DNA of 64,000 nt from Rhodococcus sp. B7740 (GTDB lineage: Bacteria > Actinomycetota > Actinomycetes > Mycobacteriales > Mycobacteriaceae): assembly GCF_000954115.1 (NCBI RefSeq), contig NZ_CP010797.1:806001-870000 (forward strand), read 5' to 3'. Positions 24,481-34,421 of the stretch are shown here, piece after piece. The position numbers and the translations under genes were made by a program. The notes under the pieces were generated by a model that was given only the letters and a program-made list of their open reading frames with translations, made no database searches and was not told where the DNA came from. The stretch's first letter is position 1. Every line of letters begins with the position of its first letter.

Positions 24481-26643
24481 ATGGCGTTTGCATCCGAACA
24501 TCCCGTTGTCGCGCACTCCGAACACCGTCCGGTGGGCGCAATAGAGCGCACCGGACCGGCGTTCGAGGTCGTCAGCGAACACGTACCGGCGGGCGATCAG
24601 CCGACCGCCATCGCCGAGCTCGAACGGCGGATCAAGGCGGACGAGAAGGACGTCGTCCTGCTCGGTGCCACCGGTACCGGCAAATCGGCCACCACCGCCT
24701 GGCTCATCGAGAAGCTGCAGCGCCCGACCCTGGTGATGGCACCGAACAAGACGCTGGCGGCGCAGTTGGCGAACGAGCTGCGAGACATGTTGCCCAACAA
24801 CGCAGTCGAGTACTTCGTCTCGTACTACGACTACTACCAGCCCGAGGCGTACATCGCGCAGACCGACACCTACATCGAGAAGGACTCGTCCATCAACGAC
24901 GATGTCGAACGTCTGCGGCACTCGGCGACGGCATCGCTGCTCTCGCGCCGAGACGTGGTCGTGGTGGCGTCGGTGTCGTGCATCTACGGTCTCGGCACCC
25001 CGCAGTCGTACGTCGATCGGTCGATCGAGCTGGAGGTCAACGTCGAAGTGCAGCGTGACGCGCTGCTCCGGCTGCTGGTGGACGTGCAGTACACCCGCAA
25101 CGACATGGCCTTCACCCGCGGATCGTTCCGGGTCCGCGGCGACACCGTCGAGATCATTCCGTCCTACGAGGAACTCGCGATTCGAATTGAGTTCTTCGGT
25201 GACGAGATCGAAGCGCTGTACTACCTGCATCCGCTCACCGGCGACATCGTTCGGCAGGTGGATTCGGTGCGCATCTTCCCGGCCACGCACTACGTCGCCG
25301 GTCCGGAGCGAATGGAACGAGCCGTCAAGGACATCGAGGCCGAACTCGAAGATCGGCTCGCCGAGCTGGAGAGCAAAGGAAAACTGCTCGAGGCTCAGCG
25401 GCTGCGGATGCGGACGCAATACGACCTGGAGATGATCAAGCAGGTCGGGTTCTGCTCTGGTATCGAGAACTACTCGCGGCACATCGACGGCCGTGGTGCA
25501 GGCACCGCACCCGCGACACTGATCGACTACTTTCCCGAGGACTTCCTACTGGTCATCGACGAGTCCCACGTGACGGTGCCGCAGATCGGAGCCATGTACG
25601 AGGGCGATATGTCGCGCAAGCGCAATCTCGTCGACTTCGGGTTCCGCTTGCCGTCCGCGACCGACAACCGACCGTTGACGTGGGAGGAGTTCACCCAGCG
25701 CATCGGTCAGACGGTCTACCTCTCGGCAACTCCGGGAAAGTACGAGCTGGGCCAGACCGGGGGAGAGTTCGTCGAGCAGGTGATTCGTCCCACCGGACTC
25801 GTCGACCCCAAGGTCGTCATCAAACCGACCAAGGGGCAGATCGACGACCTGGTCCATCAGATCCGGGAACGCGCGGAGAAGGACGAGCGTGTGCTGGTGA
25901 CCACGCTGACCAAGAAGATGTCGGAGGATCTGACCGACTACTTGCTCGAGCTGGGCATTCGTGTCCGCTACCTGCACTCTGACATCGACACGCTGCGCCG
26001 CGTCGAACTGCTTCGGCAACTCAGGTTGGGCGAGTACGACGTACTGGTGGGCATCAACCTGCTCCGTGAGGGTCTCGACCTACCCGAAGTCTCGTTGGTG
26101 GCAATTCTCGACGCCGACAAGGAAGGCTTCCTTCGCAGCGGCACCAGTCTCATTCAGACCATCGGCCGTGCCGCGCGAAACGTCTCCGGTGAAGTCCATA
26201 TGTACGCCGACAAGATGACCGATTCGATGACCTACGCCATCGAGGAAACCGAGCGTCGACGCGAGAAGCAGATCGCGTACAACAAGGAGCGAGGCGTCGA
26301 TCCGCAGCCGCTGCGCAAGAAGATCGCCGACATCCTCGACCAGGTGTACCAGGAGGCCGAGGACACCGAGTCCGTCGTCGAGGTCGGTGGATCCGGTCGC
26401 AACGCCAGCCGCGGACGGCGAGCACAGGGCGAGGCGGGAAGGTCGGTCAGCACCGGTGTGTACGAGGGTCAGGACGTGTCGTCGATGCCCCGCGCCGAGC
26501 TGGCCGATCTGATCAAGAACATGACCGATCAGATGATGAACGCGGCACGTGAGCTCAAGTTCGAGCTCGCCGGCCGGCTGCGCGACGAGATCCAGGATCT
26601 GAAGAAGGAGCTCCGAGGCATGGACGCGGCCGGCCTCAAGTAG
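24481..26643 (+). CDS. uvrB: Excinuclease ABC subunit B
   Basis: A 720-residue damage-verifying helicase of nucleotide excision repair, working with UvrA and UvrC. Motif I is [20 protein letters not shown], and the beta-hairpin region is [20 protein letters not shown]. Motif II is [18 protein letters not shown]. The late helicase motifs include [19 protein letters not shown] and [19 protein letters not shown]. The C-terminal UvrC-binding coil is [18 protein letters not shown]. The ATG at 24481 directly follows the damage promoter and no Shine-Dalgarno sequence is present. It is divergent from the DUF402 gene. Confidence 0.97.
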   Translation: MAFASEHPVVAHSEHRPVGAIERTGPAFEVVSEHVPAGDQPTAIAELERRIKADEKDVVLLGATGTGKSATTAWLIEKLQRPTLVMAPNKTLAAQLANELRDMLPNNAVEYFVSYYDYYQPEAYIAQTDTYIEKDSSINDDVERLRHSATASLLSRRDVVVVASVSCIYGLGTPQSYVDRSIELEVNVEVQRDALLRLLVDVQYTRNDMAFTRGSFRVRGDTVEIIPSYEELAIRIEFFGDEIEALYYLHPLTGDIVRQVDSVRIFPATHYVAGPERMERAVKDIEAELEDRLAELESKGKLLEAQRLRMRTQYDLEMIKQVGFCSGIENYSRHIDGRGAGTAPATLIDYFPEDFLLVIDESHVTVPQIGAMYEGDMSRKRNLVDFGFRLPSATDNRPLTWEEFTQRIGQTVYLSATPGKYELGQTGGEFVEQVIRPTGLVDPKVVIKPTKGQIDDLVHQIRERAEKDERVLVTTLTKKMSEDLTDYLLELGIRVRYLHSDIDTLRRVELLRQLRLGEYDVLVGINLLREGLDLPEVSLVAILDADKEGFLRSGTSLIQTIGRAARNVSGEVHMYADKMTDSMTYAIEETERRREKQIAYNKERGVDPQPLRKKIADILDQVYQEAEDTESVVEVGGSGRNASRGRRAQGEAGRSVSTGVYEGQDVSSMPRAELADLIKNMTDQMMNAARELKFELAGRLRDEIQDLKKELRGMDAAGLK

Positions 26644-26657
26644 GTCGGGCGGGGGGC

Positions 26658-26709
26658 GCGAGTGGAGCCAGCGGAATGAGCCAGTGACGCTAGTGGAGCC
26701 TGCGGAGTG
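26658..26709. repeat. Imperfect direct repeat downstream of uvrB
   Basis: Two 21-base copies of GYKAGTGGAGCCWGCGGARTG type start at 26658 and 26689, 31 bases apart. They lie in the short gap between uvrB and the next gene. They may be remnants of a dispersed intergenic repeat. Confidence 0.5.
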
Positions 26710-26738
26710 GTTCGAGATGGTTCGGTTACGGTTCAGTG

Positions 26739-27605
26739 ATGGACGCAACCACCGCCGGCCGCACCTCTCGCGCGCTCGAATTGATCCACTCGATGACCTA
26801 TTTCCTTCCGGAGACGCAGGATGCTCTGGTCGCAACCGGGTTGGCGCCGCGGGCCTGCTATTTCGCGGGTCGAGCAGCACCACTGGGGCGTGTCGGCGCG
26901 GGCGTCGTGACCGCCACGTTCTACAACTTCAATCGTGAGCTGGTGGCACCGCTCATCCCGGCGGCCTGGGACGTCACGTCACCCGACGAGATCATGGCCA
27001 TCCGTTACGCCACTCTCGATGCCGCCTTCGGTCGACTGCTGGGCCCCGAGGTTCTCGAATCCGCGGACATGGCCGAGGCCGCGGACCTGGCATCGATCGC
27101 GGCCCGGGGGATTCCCGGTGACGACGGTCGACCCCTGTACGCGGCGTATGCAGAGCTCGACTGGCCGACAGCTCCGCATCTCGTGCTGTGGCACACCCTC
27201 ACTCTGATCCGTGAATACCGCGGTGACGGTCACATCGCGGCGCTGCAGACGGCGGGCCTGAGCGGTCTCGAAGCGCTGATCACCCATACCGCCACCGGAT
27301 ACGGGTTCGAGAAGGAGTTCGCCCGCAAGCGTCGAGGGTGGTCGACCGAGCAGTGGGACGCGGCGGTCGCGTCTCTGGCCGATCAAGAGCTGCTCTCGTC
27401 CGACGGTGCACTGACCCAGGACGGCAAGGATCTCCGAACGTTGGTCGAGGACATCACCAACGACCTCGCTGTTGCGCCCTGGGCCGCCCTCGGCGAGGAC
27501 GGTGCTGCTCGGCTGGTCTCGATCGCGACGCCGTGGCGCGAGTCGATCGTCGGCCAGGGCGTCATTCCCGCCGGCGTCTTCGGGCCCGCGCTCACGAAGA
27601 AGTGA
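26739..27605 (+). CDS. SCO6745-family protein
   Basis: A 288-residue soluble protein of the actinobacterial SCO6745 family, function unknown. Landmarks are the N-terminal ELIHSMTYFLPETQDAL, the glycine-rich YFAGRAAPLGRVGAGVVTAT and FYNFNRELVAPLIPAAWDV. The C-terminal half carries helical blocks HLVLWHTLTLIREYRGDGHI and RGWSTEQWDAAVASL, where a winged-helix-like arrangement is often predicted. The ATG at 26739 is chosen over the GTG just before it. It converges on the ABC permease six bases downstream. Confidence 0.75.
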   Translation: MDATTAGRTSRALELIHSMTYFLPETQDALVATGLAPRACYFAGRAAPLGRVGAGVVTATFYNFNRELVAPLIPAAWDVTSPDEIMAIRYATLDAAFGRLLGPEVLESADMAEAADLASIAARGIPGDDGRPLYAAYAELDWPTAPHLVLWHTLTLIREYRGDGHIAALQTAGLSGLEALITHTATGYGFEKEFARKRRGWSTEQWDAAVASLADQELLSSDGALTQDGKDLRTLVEDITNDLAVAPWAALGEDGAARLVSIATPWRESIVGQGVIPAGVFGPALTKK

Positions 27606-27611
27606 TCCGCC

Positions 27612-28469
27612 TCAGCTGGTGATGTCCTTGGTGCCGAAACGTCGCCACGCGATCAACCCGAACACTGCCGCGTACGTGATGGCGGAGAACGATCCGACCA
27701 CCATGTCGTTCCAGTCGATGCTCGTTCCGAAAGCGTCGATCCACGAGTTCGCGTAGTGCCCGGGAAGGTAGTTGCGGAGCGATCCCAGCGCGGTGATCTG
27801 ATCGAGGATCTGCATCAGAATCGACGTCATCACGGCACCACCGACGGCCCCGAGCGGGGCGTCGGTGAGTACCGACAGCAGCATCGCCAGGCCGGCCACC
27901 CACAGCAGGTTGATGCCGATGTACGCGACTGCGATCAGCAGCCGCACCAGCGAGGTGCCGTAGGGCAGTCCCTCACCCAGCGGGGTGATGAGTGATTCGG
28001 CTCCGTAGAGCACGGTTCCGATCAACAGCGACACCCCGACGAGCACGGCGATAGCCACGCCGGACAGCGTCGCCGACACCAGAGCCTTCTGCGTCAGCAG
28101 TCGACTCCTGGGCACGGGAATGGCCAGCAGGTACCGCAGACTCGACCACGACGCTTCGCTTGCCACCGAGTCGCCGAAGAACAGGGCCACCACCACGATC
28201 AGCAGAAATCCGACCGACATGAACAGAGCGAAGACCGTGAAGTTCATACCGCCGCGAGTGCCGAGCTCGATGAGCCCGTCGGCATCGGAATCCGCATTCG
28301 AGCTGCCGACGGTGAAGGCGATGGCCAGGATCACCGGAAGCAGGGCCAGAAAGCCGATGGCCAGCTGAGTGCGGCGACGTCCCAGTTGCCTGCGCAACTC
28401 GGTACGGAACGGCAAGGTGCTGCCGCCGGTGTACCCGGCAGCGCGCCCGTCGGCGTGTGTGGTGCTCAT
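27612..28469 (-). CDS. ABC-2 type transporter permease
   Basis: A 285-residue membrane subunit with about six helices: FLALLPVILAIAFTVG, FALFMSVGFLLIVVVALFFG, VAIAVLVGVSLLIGTVLYG and others. The SEASWSSLRYLLAIPVPRSR loop after helix two is the elbow typical of ABC-2 exporters. It is the membrane partner of the hydrolase-ATPase fusion encoded just upstream: its ATG overlaps the fusion stop codon (ATGA). The two together form a complete exporter. Confidence 0.88.
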   Translation of the reverse strand: MSTTHADGRAAGYTGGSTLPFRTELRRQLGRRRTQLAIGFLALLPVILAIAFTVGSSNADSDADGLIELGTRGGMNFTVFALFMSVGFLLIVVVALFFGDSVASEASWSSLRYLLAIPVPRSRLLTQKALVSATLSGVAIAVLVGVSLLIGTVLYGAESLITPLGEGLPYGTSLVRLLIAVAYIGINLLWVAGLAMLLSVLTDAPLGAVGGAVMTSILMQILDQITALGSLRNYLPGHYANSWIDAFGTSIDWNDMVVGSFSAITYAAVFGLIAWRRFGTKDITS

Positions 28470-31321
28470 GCGCGATCCTTGCTGGTGTCGGACCCCGGGT
28501 TGTCTCGGTGGACGAGGTCGAGGAAGACGTCTTCGAGGCGCGTCGACTGCGAGAATCCGCGCACCGAGACCCCCGAGGTGACGAGTTCTCTGATGACGAC
28601 TGCGGCATCCGCATCGGTCAGGTCGACGGTCACAGTGCCGTCGTCGACGATCACCGCGCCGTCGTGACCGGAGGCGTCGAGCACCGACTGCGCGCGGGTG
28701 GCGTCGTCGACCCTGATCTCCGTCTGTCCGCCGGCCGCGGTCAGTTCGCGGACGGTACCGGAACTGATCACCGATCCGCGATTCATGACGACCACGTGGG
28801 TGCAGGTCTGCTCCACCTCGGCGAGCAGATGGCTCGACACCAACACGGTTCTACCGGTTTTCGCGTAGTTGATCAGCACATCGCGCATCGTCCTGATCTG
28901 TGGTGGGTCGAGTCCGTTGGTCGGTTCGTCGAGGACCATCAGATCCGGCAGCCCCAACATGGCCTGGGCGATCGCGAGCCGCTGCCGCATACCTTGGCTG
29001 TAGGACTTGACCTTGCGTTCGATCGCGGTGCCGAGGTCGGCGATCTCGAGAGCTTCCTCGAGGCGAGCGTCCTCGATCGGGCGACCTGTCGCTTCCCAGT
29101 ACAGCCGCAGATTCTGTGTACCGGTCAGGTGCGGCAGGAAGCCGGATCCCTCGACGAAGGAGCCCAACCGGGACAGCACCGGGGCTCCGGGGGTCACCTT
29201 GTGGCCGAAGACTCGAATGTCGCCGCCGGTGGGCGTGATCAGGCCCATCAGCATGCGCAGGGTGGTGGTCTTTCCTGCGCCGTTCGGCCCGAGGAGACCC
29301 AGAACCTGGCCCTGCTTCACCTCGAAGCTGACGCCGTCGACGGCGCGGAAGCCGTTGGAATACGTTTTGGCCAGATCGGTGATCACCAGGGGAGTGTCGA
29401 TGAGGTCCTCGTCCACTTCGGCGACTGCGCGACGTCTGGTTCGCACGATTCCGGCGACGATCGCACCGGCGACCGCCAGCAGGACGATTCCGATGCCGAT
29501 GAGTGGTGCCACCGGAACGGTGCTGTCGGCGCTCGCCTCGGCGGGGACGGTGGGCAACGCGATGGTGTCGTCGGTCATGGCAACACTGAACTGCGCCGGC
29601 TCGAGTGGAACGGCGTAGGCCTGATCTGTGGTGGAGATGCTCAGTTCGAGGCGATGACCTTGTTGCACGGTGTAGCTGATGCCAGGGAGCGCAACCGTGA
29701 CGTCGACGGGGTCGATGCCCTCGGTAGCGGGCAGTCGGATCGCCGAGACCGCCCCGCCCGGAAGCGTTCTCGTGCCGTTCGGCGCAACGTCGTAGAGCTT
29801 CGCGAACAGAACGGCTTGATCGGGTGACGCCAGCGACGCCACGCGCAGGTTCACCCGCGGGGCACCGGTGATCGTCACGGACGACTCGACGGGATCGCTG
29901 GTGAACGTTGCCGACTGGCCCGGCAGGTCCGCGGTCAGGGCTGCTCCGGCCCCGGTCGATCCGAGAGTCGAGAGCACCGAGCCCAAACCGGGTATTGACG
30001 AGATCGCCGACGGCGATGCTCCGGGTGGACGAATGATCGACTGGTTCTCGGCGGTGGGAGTGAACGTCACCGATCGGGTTTGCGTGGGATCGGACGCGGG
30101 GGTCAGTCCTGGGTAAGCAGGAGCCGTCATTCGGCGGTCACGATCGCCGCCGCGCTCGTCGGCTGCCCGCTGAGTGGAGTAGACGAACGGCTCGGCGTCG
30201 GTGCCGGTGGAGGCCTCGGTGCCCCGCAATGTCGTGTCGAAGAAGTCGGCGATGGCTCGATCGCTCGTGCCGTCGGTTCCGCCTGCATCGTGACCACCGT
30301 CGAACCATCGCACGGTGACGTTCCCACCGGCTGCGGCGATCTGACGTGCCGTCGCGTCGGCCTGGTCGAGACCGAACAGTGTGTCCTGGGTGCCCTGAAC
30401 CAGCAGCGTCGGTGCCGTGATGTTCGACGCCACCGCGACCGGCGAGTGAGCCGTCAGCAGATCCAGCAACTGCTGGCTGGGGATTCCGGTCACGGCGGAT
30501 TCGGTGTAGGCGTCGCAGAATTCGGGTGCGAATCGTCCGCAGGCCGAGGCGCCCTCGGTGGTGCCGGAATCGGTGCTGTCGGTGCCGTCTCCGCCGGGTG
30601 GTGCACTCGCTGCGCCCACTCCGAAGAACACTCCGGCCCAGCCGCGCTTGAGGACGCCGGGTCCGCCGTACTCGGCAGCTGCGGGAGTGGCGATGTCGCC
30701 GAGGGCTTCTCGGCCTTCGACCGAGGTGACGCCGTAGTTGGGAAACAGGGCCTGACCCAGGTCGTTCCAGGTGATCGCTGCGGCTATCGAATCGATCCGG
30801 GGGTCGGTGCCGCCTGCGCTCAGTGCCAGTGCGCCGCCGTAGGATCCGCCGGCGACTCCGACGTGCGGGTCGCCGGGAGCGTCCAGTTCCACCTCCGGTT
30901 GTTCGGCGAGCCAGTCGATGAGTCCGCGTGCGTCGGCGACCTCGCGAGCGGGGTCGTTGAGCGAGATCGAACCCGTGCTGTCGCCGAACCCGCGTGCACT
31001 GTAGGCGAGCACCGTGTACCCGCGAGCAGCGAGATCACGTGCCTCCCCGTCGACCGAGTCCTTGCTGCCGCCGAAGCCGTGGGCGAGCAGCACCGTCGGC
31101 GCGGGCGTGACGGAGGGTACGTAGAGACGAGCGTCGATGTCGACGGTGCCCGTCGACCCGGGGTCGTCCGGTAGCGTGATGCGCGCTTCACGCGTGGATG
31201 TGTCGGCGCTCGAATCCTGGGGGAGGAAGACGAATGCGAGGGCGACCAGCGCCAGAACCGCAATCAGGGCGGCACCGACAGTCATGGCCCGTCTCGACAG
31301 TGGCGGGCGGGGAATCGGCAT
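28466..31321 (-). CDS. Fusion of extracytoplasmic alpha/beta hydrolase (X-Pro peptidase-like) with ABC ATP-binding domain
   Basis: A 951-residue protein. Residues about 12-34 form a signal anchor. Residues 60-370 form an alpha/beta hydrolase with LLAHGFGGSKDSVDG, nucleophile Ser160 in GGSYGGALAL, Asp313 in VQGTQDTLFG and His344 in WFDGGHDAGG. Residues 410-590 resemble the jelly-roll C-terminal domain of X-Pro dipeptidyl peptidases and CocE esterases. A second membrane helix spans about 604-627, followed by arginines. Residues 644-951 are an ABC ATPase: Walker A LLGPNGAGKTTTLRML, signature SYSQGMRQRLAIAQAM, Walker B LMVLDEPTNGLDPP. The hydrolase should face outside and the ATPase inside. The ATG at 31321 is taken in preference to a TTG three codons earlier. 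Confidence 0.9.
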   Translation of the reverse strand: MPIPRPPLSRRAMTVGAALIAVLALVALAFVFLPQDSSADTSTREARITLPDDPGSTGTVDIDARLYVPSVTPAPTVLLAHGFGGSKDSVDGEARDLAARGYTVLAYSARGFGDSTGSISLNDPAREVADARGLIDWLAEQPEVELDAPGDPHVGVAGGSYGGALALSAGGTDPRIDSIAAAITWNDLGQALFPNYGVTSVEGREALGDIATPAAAEYGGPGVLKRGWAGVFFGVGAASAPPGGDGTDSTDSGTTEGASACGRFAPEFCDAYTESAVTGIPSQQLLDLLTAHSPVAVASNITAPTLLVQGTQDTLFGLDQADATARQIAAAGGNVTVRWFDGGHDAGGTDGTSDRAIADFFDTTLRGTEASTGTDAEPFVYSTQRAADERGGDRDRRMTAPAYPGLTPASDPTQTRSVTFTPTAENQSIIRPPGASPSAISSIPGLGSVLSTLGSTGAGAALTADLPGQSATFTSDPVESSVTITGAPRVNLRVASLASPDQAVLFAKLYDVAPNGTRTLPGGAVSAIRLPATEGIDPVDVTVALPGISYTVQQGHRLELSISTTDQAYAVPLEPAQFSVAMTDDTIALPTVPAEASADSTVPVAPLIGIGIVLLAVAGAIVAGIVRTRRRAVAEVDEDLIDTPLVITDLAKTYSNGFRAVDGVSFEVKQGQVLGLLGPNGAGKTTTLRMLMGLITPTGGDIRVFGHKVTPGAPVLSRLGSFVEGSGFLPHLTGTQNLRLYWEATGRPIEDARLEEALEIADLGTAIERKVKSYSQGMRQRLAIAQAMLGLPDLMVLDEPTNGLDPPQIRTMRDVLINYAKTGRTVLVSSHLLAEVEQTCTHVVVMNRGSVISSGTVRELTAAGGQTEIRVDDATRAQSVLDASGHDGAVIVDDGTVTVDLTDADAAVVIRELVTSGVSVRGFSQSTRLEDVFLDLVHRDNPGSDTSKDRA

Positions 31322-31503
31322 GGAAACCAATGTATGTGAGTGGCGCGGATCGTGTTGTTCCCCAAGTTCACGTGCCGATCGGCCGGTTCCGGCTAATGTC
31401 AGCGAATCAGTCCCCGGACCACGTCTTTCGGTCCTGTGACTTGCACCAATCGAGTTCGACCAGAAGTGTCACATCTGTGTGTGACCGACAAATGGAGGAA
31501 TGA

Positions 31504-31956
31504 ATGAGCGCCTACCGCACCGTCGTCGTCGGGACCGATGGCTCCGAATCGTCACTGCGGGCAGTGGAGAAGGCCGCGGCTCTCGCGGGAGACGCCGATG
31601 CCACCCTGGTGATCGCTTGCGCGTACTACCCTGCCGATCCGAAGGACACGTCCGCTGCCGCCGACGCATTGCGCGAGGACGCCTATCAGATCACCGGATC
31701 GGCACCGACGCGTGAGATTCTGCGCACGGCGCGCGAGCACGCCACCAAGGCCGGTGCGAAGAACATCGAGGAGAAGGCGATCGTCGGTGCTCCCGTCGAG
31801 TCGCTGCTGGCACTCGTGGACGAGGTGAAGGGCGACCTGCTCGTCGTCGGCAACCGCGGCCTGAACTCGTTGACCGGCCGCCTGCTGGGCTCGGTTCCGT
31901 CGGACGCCGCGCGCAAGTCCACCTGCGATGTTCTGATCGTGCATACCGTCCGCTGA
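31504..31956 (+). CDS. Universal stress protein (UspA family)
   Basis: A 150-residue single-domain USP. It has the fold start YRTVVVGTDGSESSLRAVEKA and the ATP-binding signature VVGNRGLNSLTGRLLGSVP followed by DAARKSTCDVLIVH. The family acts in stress and dormancy responses by binding ATP or cyclic AMP. GAGGAAT just before the ATG serves as ribosome site. It is divergent from the hydrolase-ABC operon and convergent with the HelD-type gene. An orthologue sits between uvrB and uvrA in mycobacteria (Rv1636, a cAMP-binding USP). Confidence 0.93.
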   Translation: MSAYRTVVVGTDGSESSLRAVEKAAALAGDADATLVIACAYYPADPKDTSAAADALREDAYQITGSAPTREILRTAREHATKAGAKNIEEKAIVGAPVESLLALVDEVKGDLLVVGNRGLNSLTGRLLGSVPSDAARKSTCDVLIVHTVR

Positions 31957-31963
31957 TCTCACC

Positions 31964-32021
31964 CCGCACACACCAACGGCCCGCCCATCGAATCGACGGA
32001 GCGGGCCGTTGGTGTGTGCGG
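31964..32021. terminator. Long bidirectional hairpin
   Basis: A 21-bp perfect inverted repeat (beginning CCGCACACACCAACGGCCCG) with a 16-base loop, between the convergent UspA and HelD-type genes. It probably terminates both. Confidence 0.75.
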
Positions 32022-32025
32022 TTCT

Positions 32026-34347
32026 CTACGCTTCCGGCTCGAACGGCTGCAGCGCCGAGAGTTCACCCGGCAGTGCGTTCACGTGCACCACGCCGAGTCG
32101 CTGCGTGGCCCGGGTGAGGGCAACGTACAGATCGTTCATGCCTTTGACCGAATCGTTCACTATGGCACCGGGTTCGACGATCAGCACCGAGTCGAACTCG
32201 AGTCCCTTGGCATCCTTGACAGTCGACACGGTGACCAGTTCCGAGGCCAGATGGCGGAATCGGTCGACGTGGTCTGCGGGAACCAGCACCGCGCTCAGGC
32301 CCGGGCGCGGGTGATCGGCCACTCGCTTCTCCACCGCGGTGACCAGATCTGCCGCTGCCACCCGTTGAGCCCACGGCCGGGTTCCGGTGCTGCGGATGGA
32401 CCGCGGCTCGGACTGCTCGGGATCGATGGCAGCCAACACATCGTGTGCCACGGCCATGATCTCGGACGGTGTTCGGTAGTTCACCGTCAGTTCGGTCAGC
32501 TTCCAGCGCTTGGCGACATACGGTTCGAGAACCGAACCCCACGACGAGGTTCCGGCGGGATCACCGGTCTGCGCCGTATCGCCCACCAGTGTCATCCACC
32601 GATTCGGTATGCGCCGCATCACCATTCGCCACGCCATCGCAGAGAGTTCCTGTGCCTCGTCGACGATCACGTGCCCGTAGGTCCACGTTCGGTCACCGGC
32701 GGCCCGTTCGGCCGTCGTGAGTCGCTGACCCGAATTCTGCCGTCGTGCAAGCTGATCGGCATCGATGAGGTCGTAGGCCATCAGGATCTCCGGATCGAGC
32801 TCGTCCTCTAGGTCCTGAGGTGCCGAACCGGTCAGGATGTCCAGGGCACCCTGAGCGTCAGCGATCTGGCCGCGCCATTGTCGTTGCGCCTGTTCACGTT
32901 CGGCTGCGTCGTCGACGCCGAGCAGTTCGGCGAGCTCGTCGAGCAGGGGAGCGTCGGCCGACGAGAAGCCGTTGCCCCGACGAACGAGTGCCTCACGCTC
33001 CGCCTCATCGAGCGCAGGCGCGGCCGACGCGATCTTCTCGGGAGATGCGTAGAGGTCGCGGAGAACCTGCTGGGGAGACAGATCCGGCCACAGTTCGTCC
33101 ACGGCGGCCATGACGTCCTGATCCTCGCGCATCTCGTCGCGCATGTCCGCGATGTCGTCGGCGCTGAGCAGGCTGGACCCGTCGACGAGGTTCTGCCCGA
33201 GTTTCGCTGCCAGCTGGTTGGCCAACTGGTCGATGACCGAGGACACGAACAGCGGCCGAGCCAGGTTGTGCGGTCGCCGGGACGAGCGAGCGCGACCACG
33301 AGCCCTGGTGACGATCTTGCGATCGAGCGTGATGTCGTAGGTGTCGAACTTCAGTCGACGGGGCTGCGCGGGGACTTCCTGACGGTCGCGTACCGCCTGG
33401 GTCAGCACCTCGACCATCGACAGTCTGCCCTTGACCTCCGTGGCCAGGGCCGAATCTTCCCGTTGCGCACGAACTCCCGGGTAGAGGTCACCGATCGTGG
33501 ACAGCAGGACGCCCGTCTCGCCGAGCGACGGCAGCACCTGCCCGATGTAATCGAGGAACGTGGCGTTGGGTCCGATGATCAGCACACCGCTCTTACCGAG
33601 CTGCTGGCGGTAGGTGTAGAGCAGGTACGCGGCGCGGTGCAGCGCGACGGCTGTCTTACCGGTGCCCGGTCCACCCTGAACCACCAACACGCTGCGATGC
33701 TGCGAACGGATGATCGCGTCCTGCTCGCTCTGGATCGTCTCGACGATGTCGTTCATCTGACCAGTACGTGCGGCATCGAGAGCCGAGAGCAGCGCACCTT
33801 CGCTCGCGACACCGCCTGCCACGGCGGCATCGCTCGACGATCGGGCAGAGTTCAGGTCGAGAAATTCGTCGGCGATCGACGTCACTCGACGACCACGGGT
33901 GCGAATGTGTCTGCGCCGCAACACGTTTTCGGGTGCGGCGGGTGTGGCCAGGTAGAACGGCCGGGCCATCGGTGCTCGCCAGTCCAACAGCAGAGTCTCG
34001 TAGTCGTTCTTGTCGTCGAGAATTCCGACGCGGCCGATGTAGCGCTCGGGCCGATCGTCGACCTTGGGGTCGAGGGACTCGGGATCGAGGTCGATGCGCC
34101 CGAAGCACAGTCCGTTCTCGGCCGCGTCGTACTTGGCGATGTCCTCGGTGTACATCTGGTTGAACGATTCGCGTTCGCTCCGGGCCTGCGGGGTGCCGCC
34201 GGTCTCGAGCAGCACTGCGCGCAATCGGTTCGCGGCGTATTCGCGTAACGCGTCGAGCTGCGTGTAGAGCCGCGTCAGATGCGCTTGCTCGAAGTCTTCT
34301 TCGATCGGCACATCGGGGTTCGTCGATGTGTGGCCGTCGTCCGGCAA
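32026..34347 (-). CDS. HelD/HelR-type RNA polymerase recycling ATPase
   Basis: A 773-residue superfamily 1 motor of the actinobacterial HelD class, which removes stalled RNA polymerase from DNA; the HelR branch protects against rifamycins. The N-terminal coiled coil (HLTRLYTQLDALREYAANRL) is the arm that enters the polymerase. Walker A is VVQGGPGTGKTAVALHRAAY (225-232), Walker B is HVIVDEAQELSAMAWRMVM, and the SF1 motif GDTAQTGDPAGTSSW and C-terminal VALTRATQRLGVVHV follow. The start is TTG at 34347 with GAGGAG five bases before it. Whether it confers rifamycin tolerance is inferred from the family. No inverted-repeat rifamycin-associated element is recognisable upstream. Confidence 0.88.
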   Translation of the reverse strand: MPDDGHTSTNPDVPIEEDFEQAHLTRLYTQLDALREYAANRLRAVLLETGGTPQARSERESFNQMYTEDIAKYDAAENGLCFGRIDLDPESLDPKVDDRPERYIGRVGILDDKNDYETLLLDWRAPMARPFYLATPAAPENVLRRRHIRTRGRRVTSIADEFLDLNSARSSSDAAVAGGVASEGALLSALDAARTGQMNDIVETIQSEQDAIIRSQHRSVLVVQGGPGTGKTAVALHRAAYLLYTYRQQLGKSGVLIIGPNATFLDYIGQVLPSLGETGVLLSTIGDLYPGVRAQREDSALATEVKGRLSMVEVLTQAVRDRQEVPAQPRRLKFDTYDITLDRKIVTRARGRARSSRRPHNLARPLFVSSVIDQLANQLAAKLGQNLVDGSSLLSADDIADMRDEMREDQDVMAAVDELWPDLSPQQVLRDLYASPEKIASAAPALDEAEREALVRRGNGFSSADAPLLDELAELLGVDDAAEREQAQRQWRGQIADAQGALDILTGSAPQDLEDELDPEILMAYDLIDADQLARRQNSGQRLTTAERAAGDRTWTYGHVIVDEAQELSAMAWRMVMRRIPNRWMTLVGDTAQTGDPAGTSSWGSVLEPYVAKRWKLTELTVNYRTPSEIMAVAHDVLAAIDPEQSEPRSIRSTGTRPWAQRVAAADLVTAVEKRVADHPRPGLSAVLVPADHVDRFRHLASELVTVSTVKDAKGLEFDSVLIVEPGAIVNDSVKGMNDLYVALTRATQRLGVVHVNALPGELSALQPFEPEA

Positions 34348-34421
34348 AGGGTCTCCTCGGGAGTTCGGCCGAGGCGAAGATATCGCCTCGAAATCAGCCA
34401 GAGCAGTCTACGTTGCACAAC

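Noticed and set aside
24415-25482. A 355-codon minus-strand frame opposite uvrB
   Set aside because: It lies wholly within uvrB, has no ribosome site and its product is a typical antisense composition.
30080-31174. A 364-codon plus-strand frame opposite the hydrolase domain
   Set aside because: Mirror of the fusion gene; glycine/valine/arginine-rich, no start signals.
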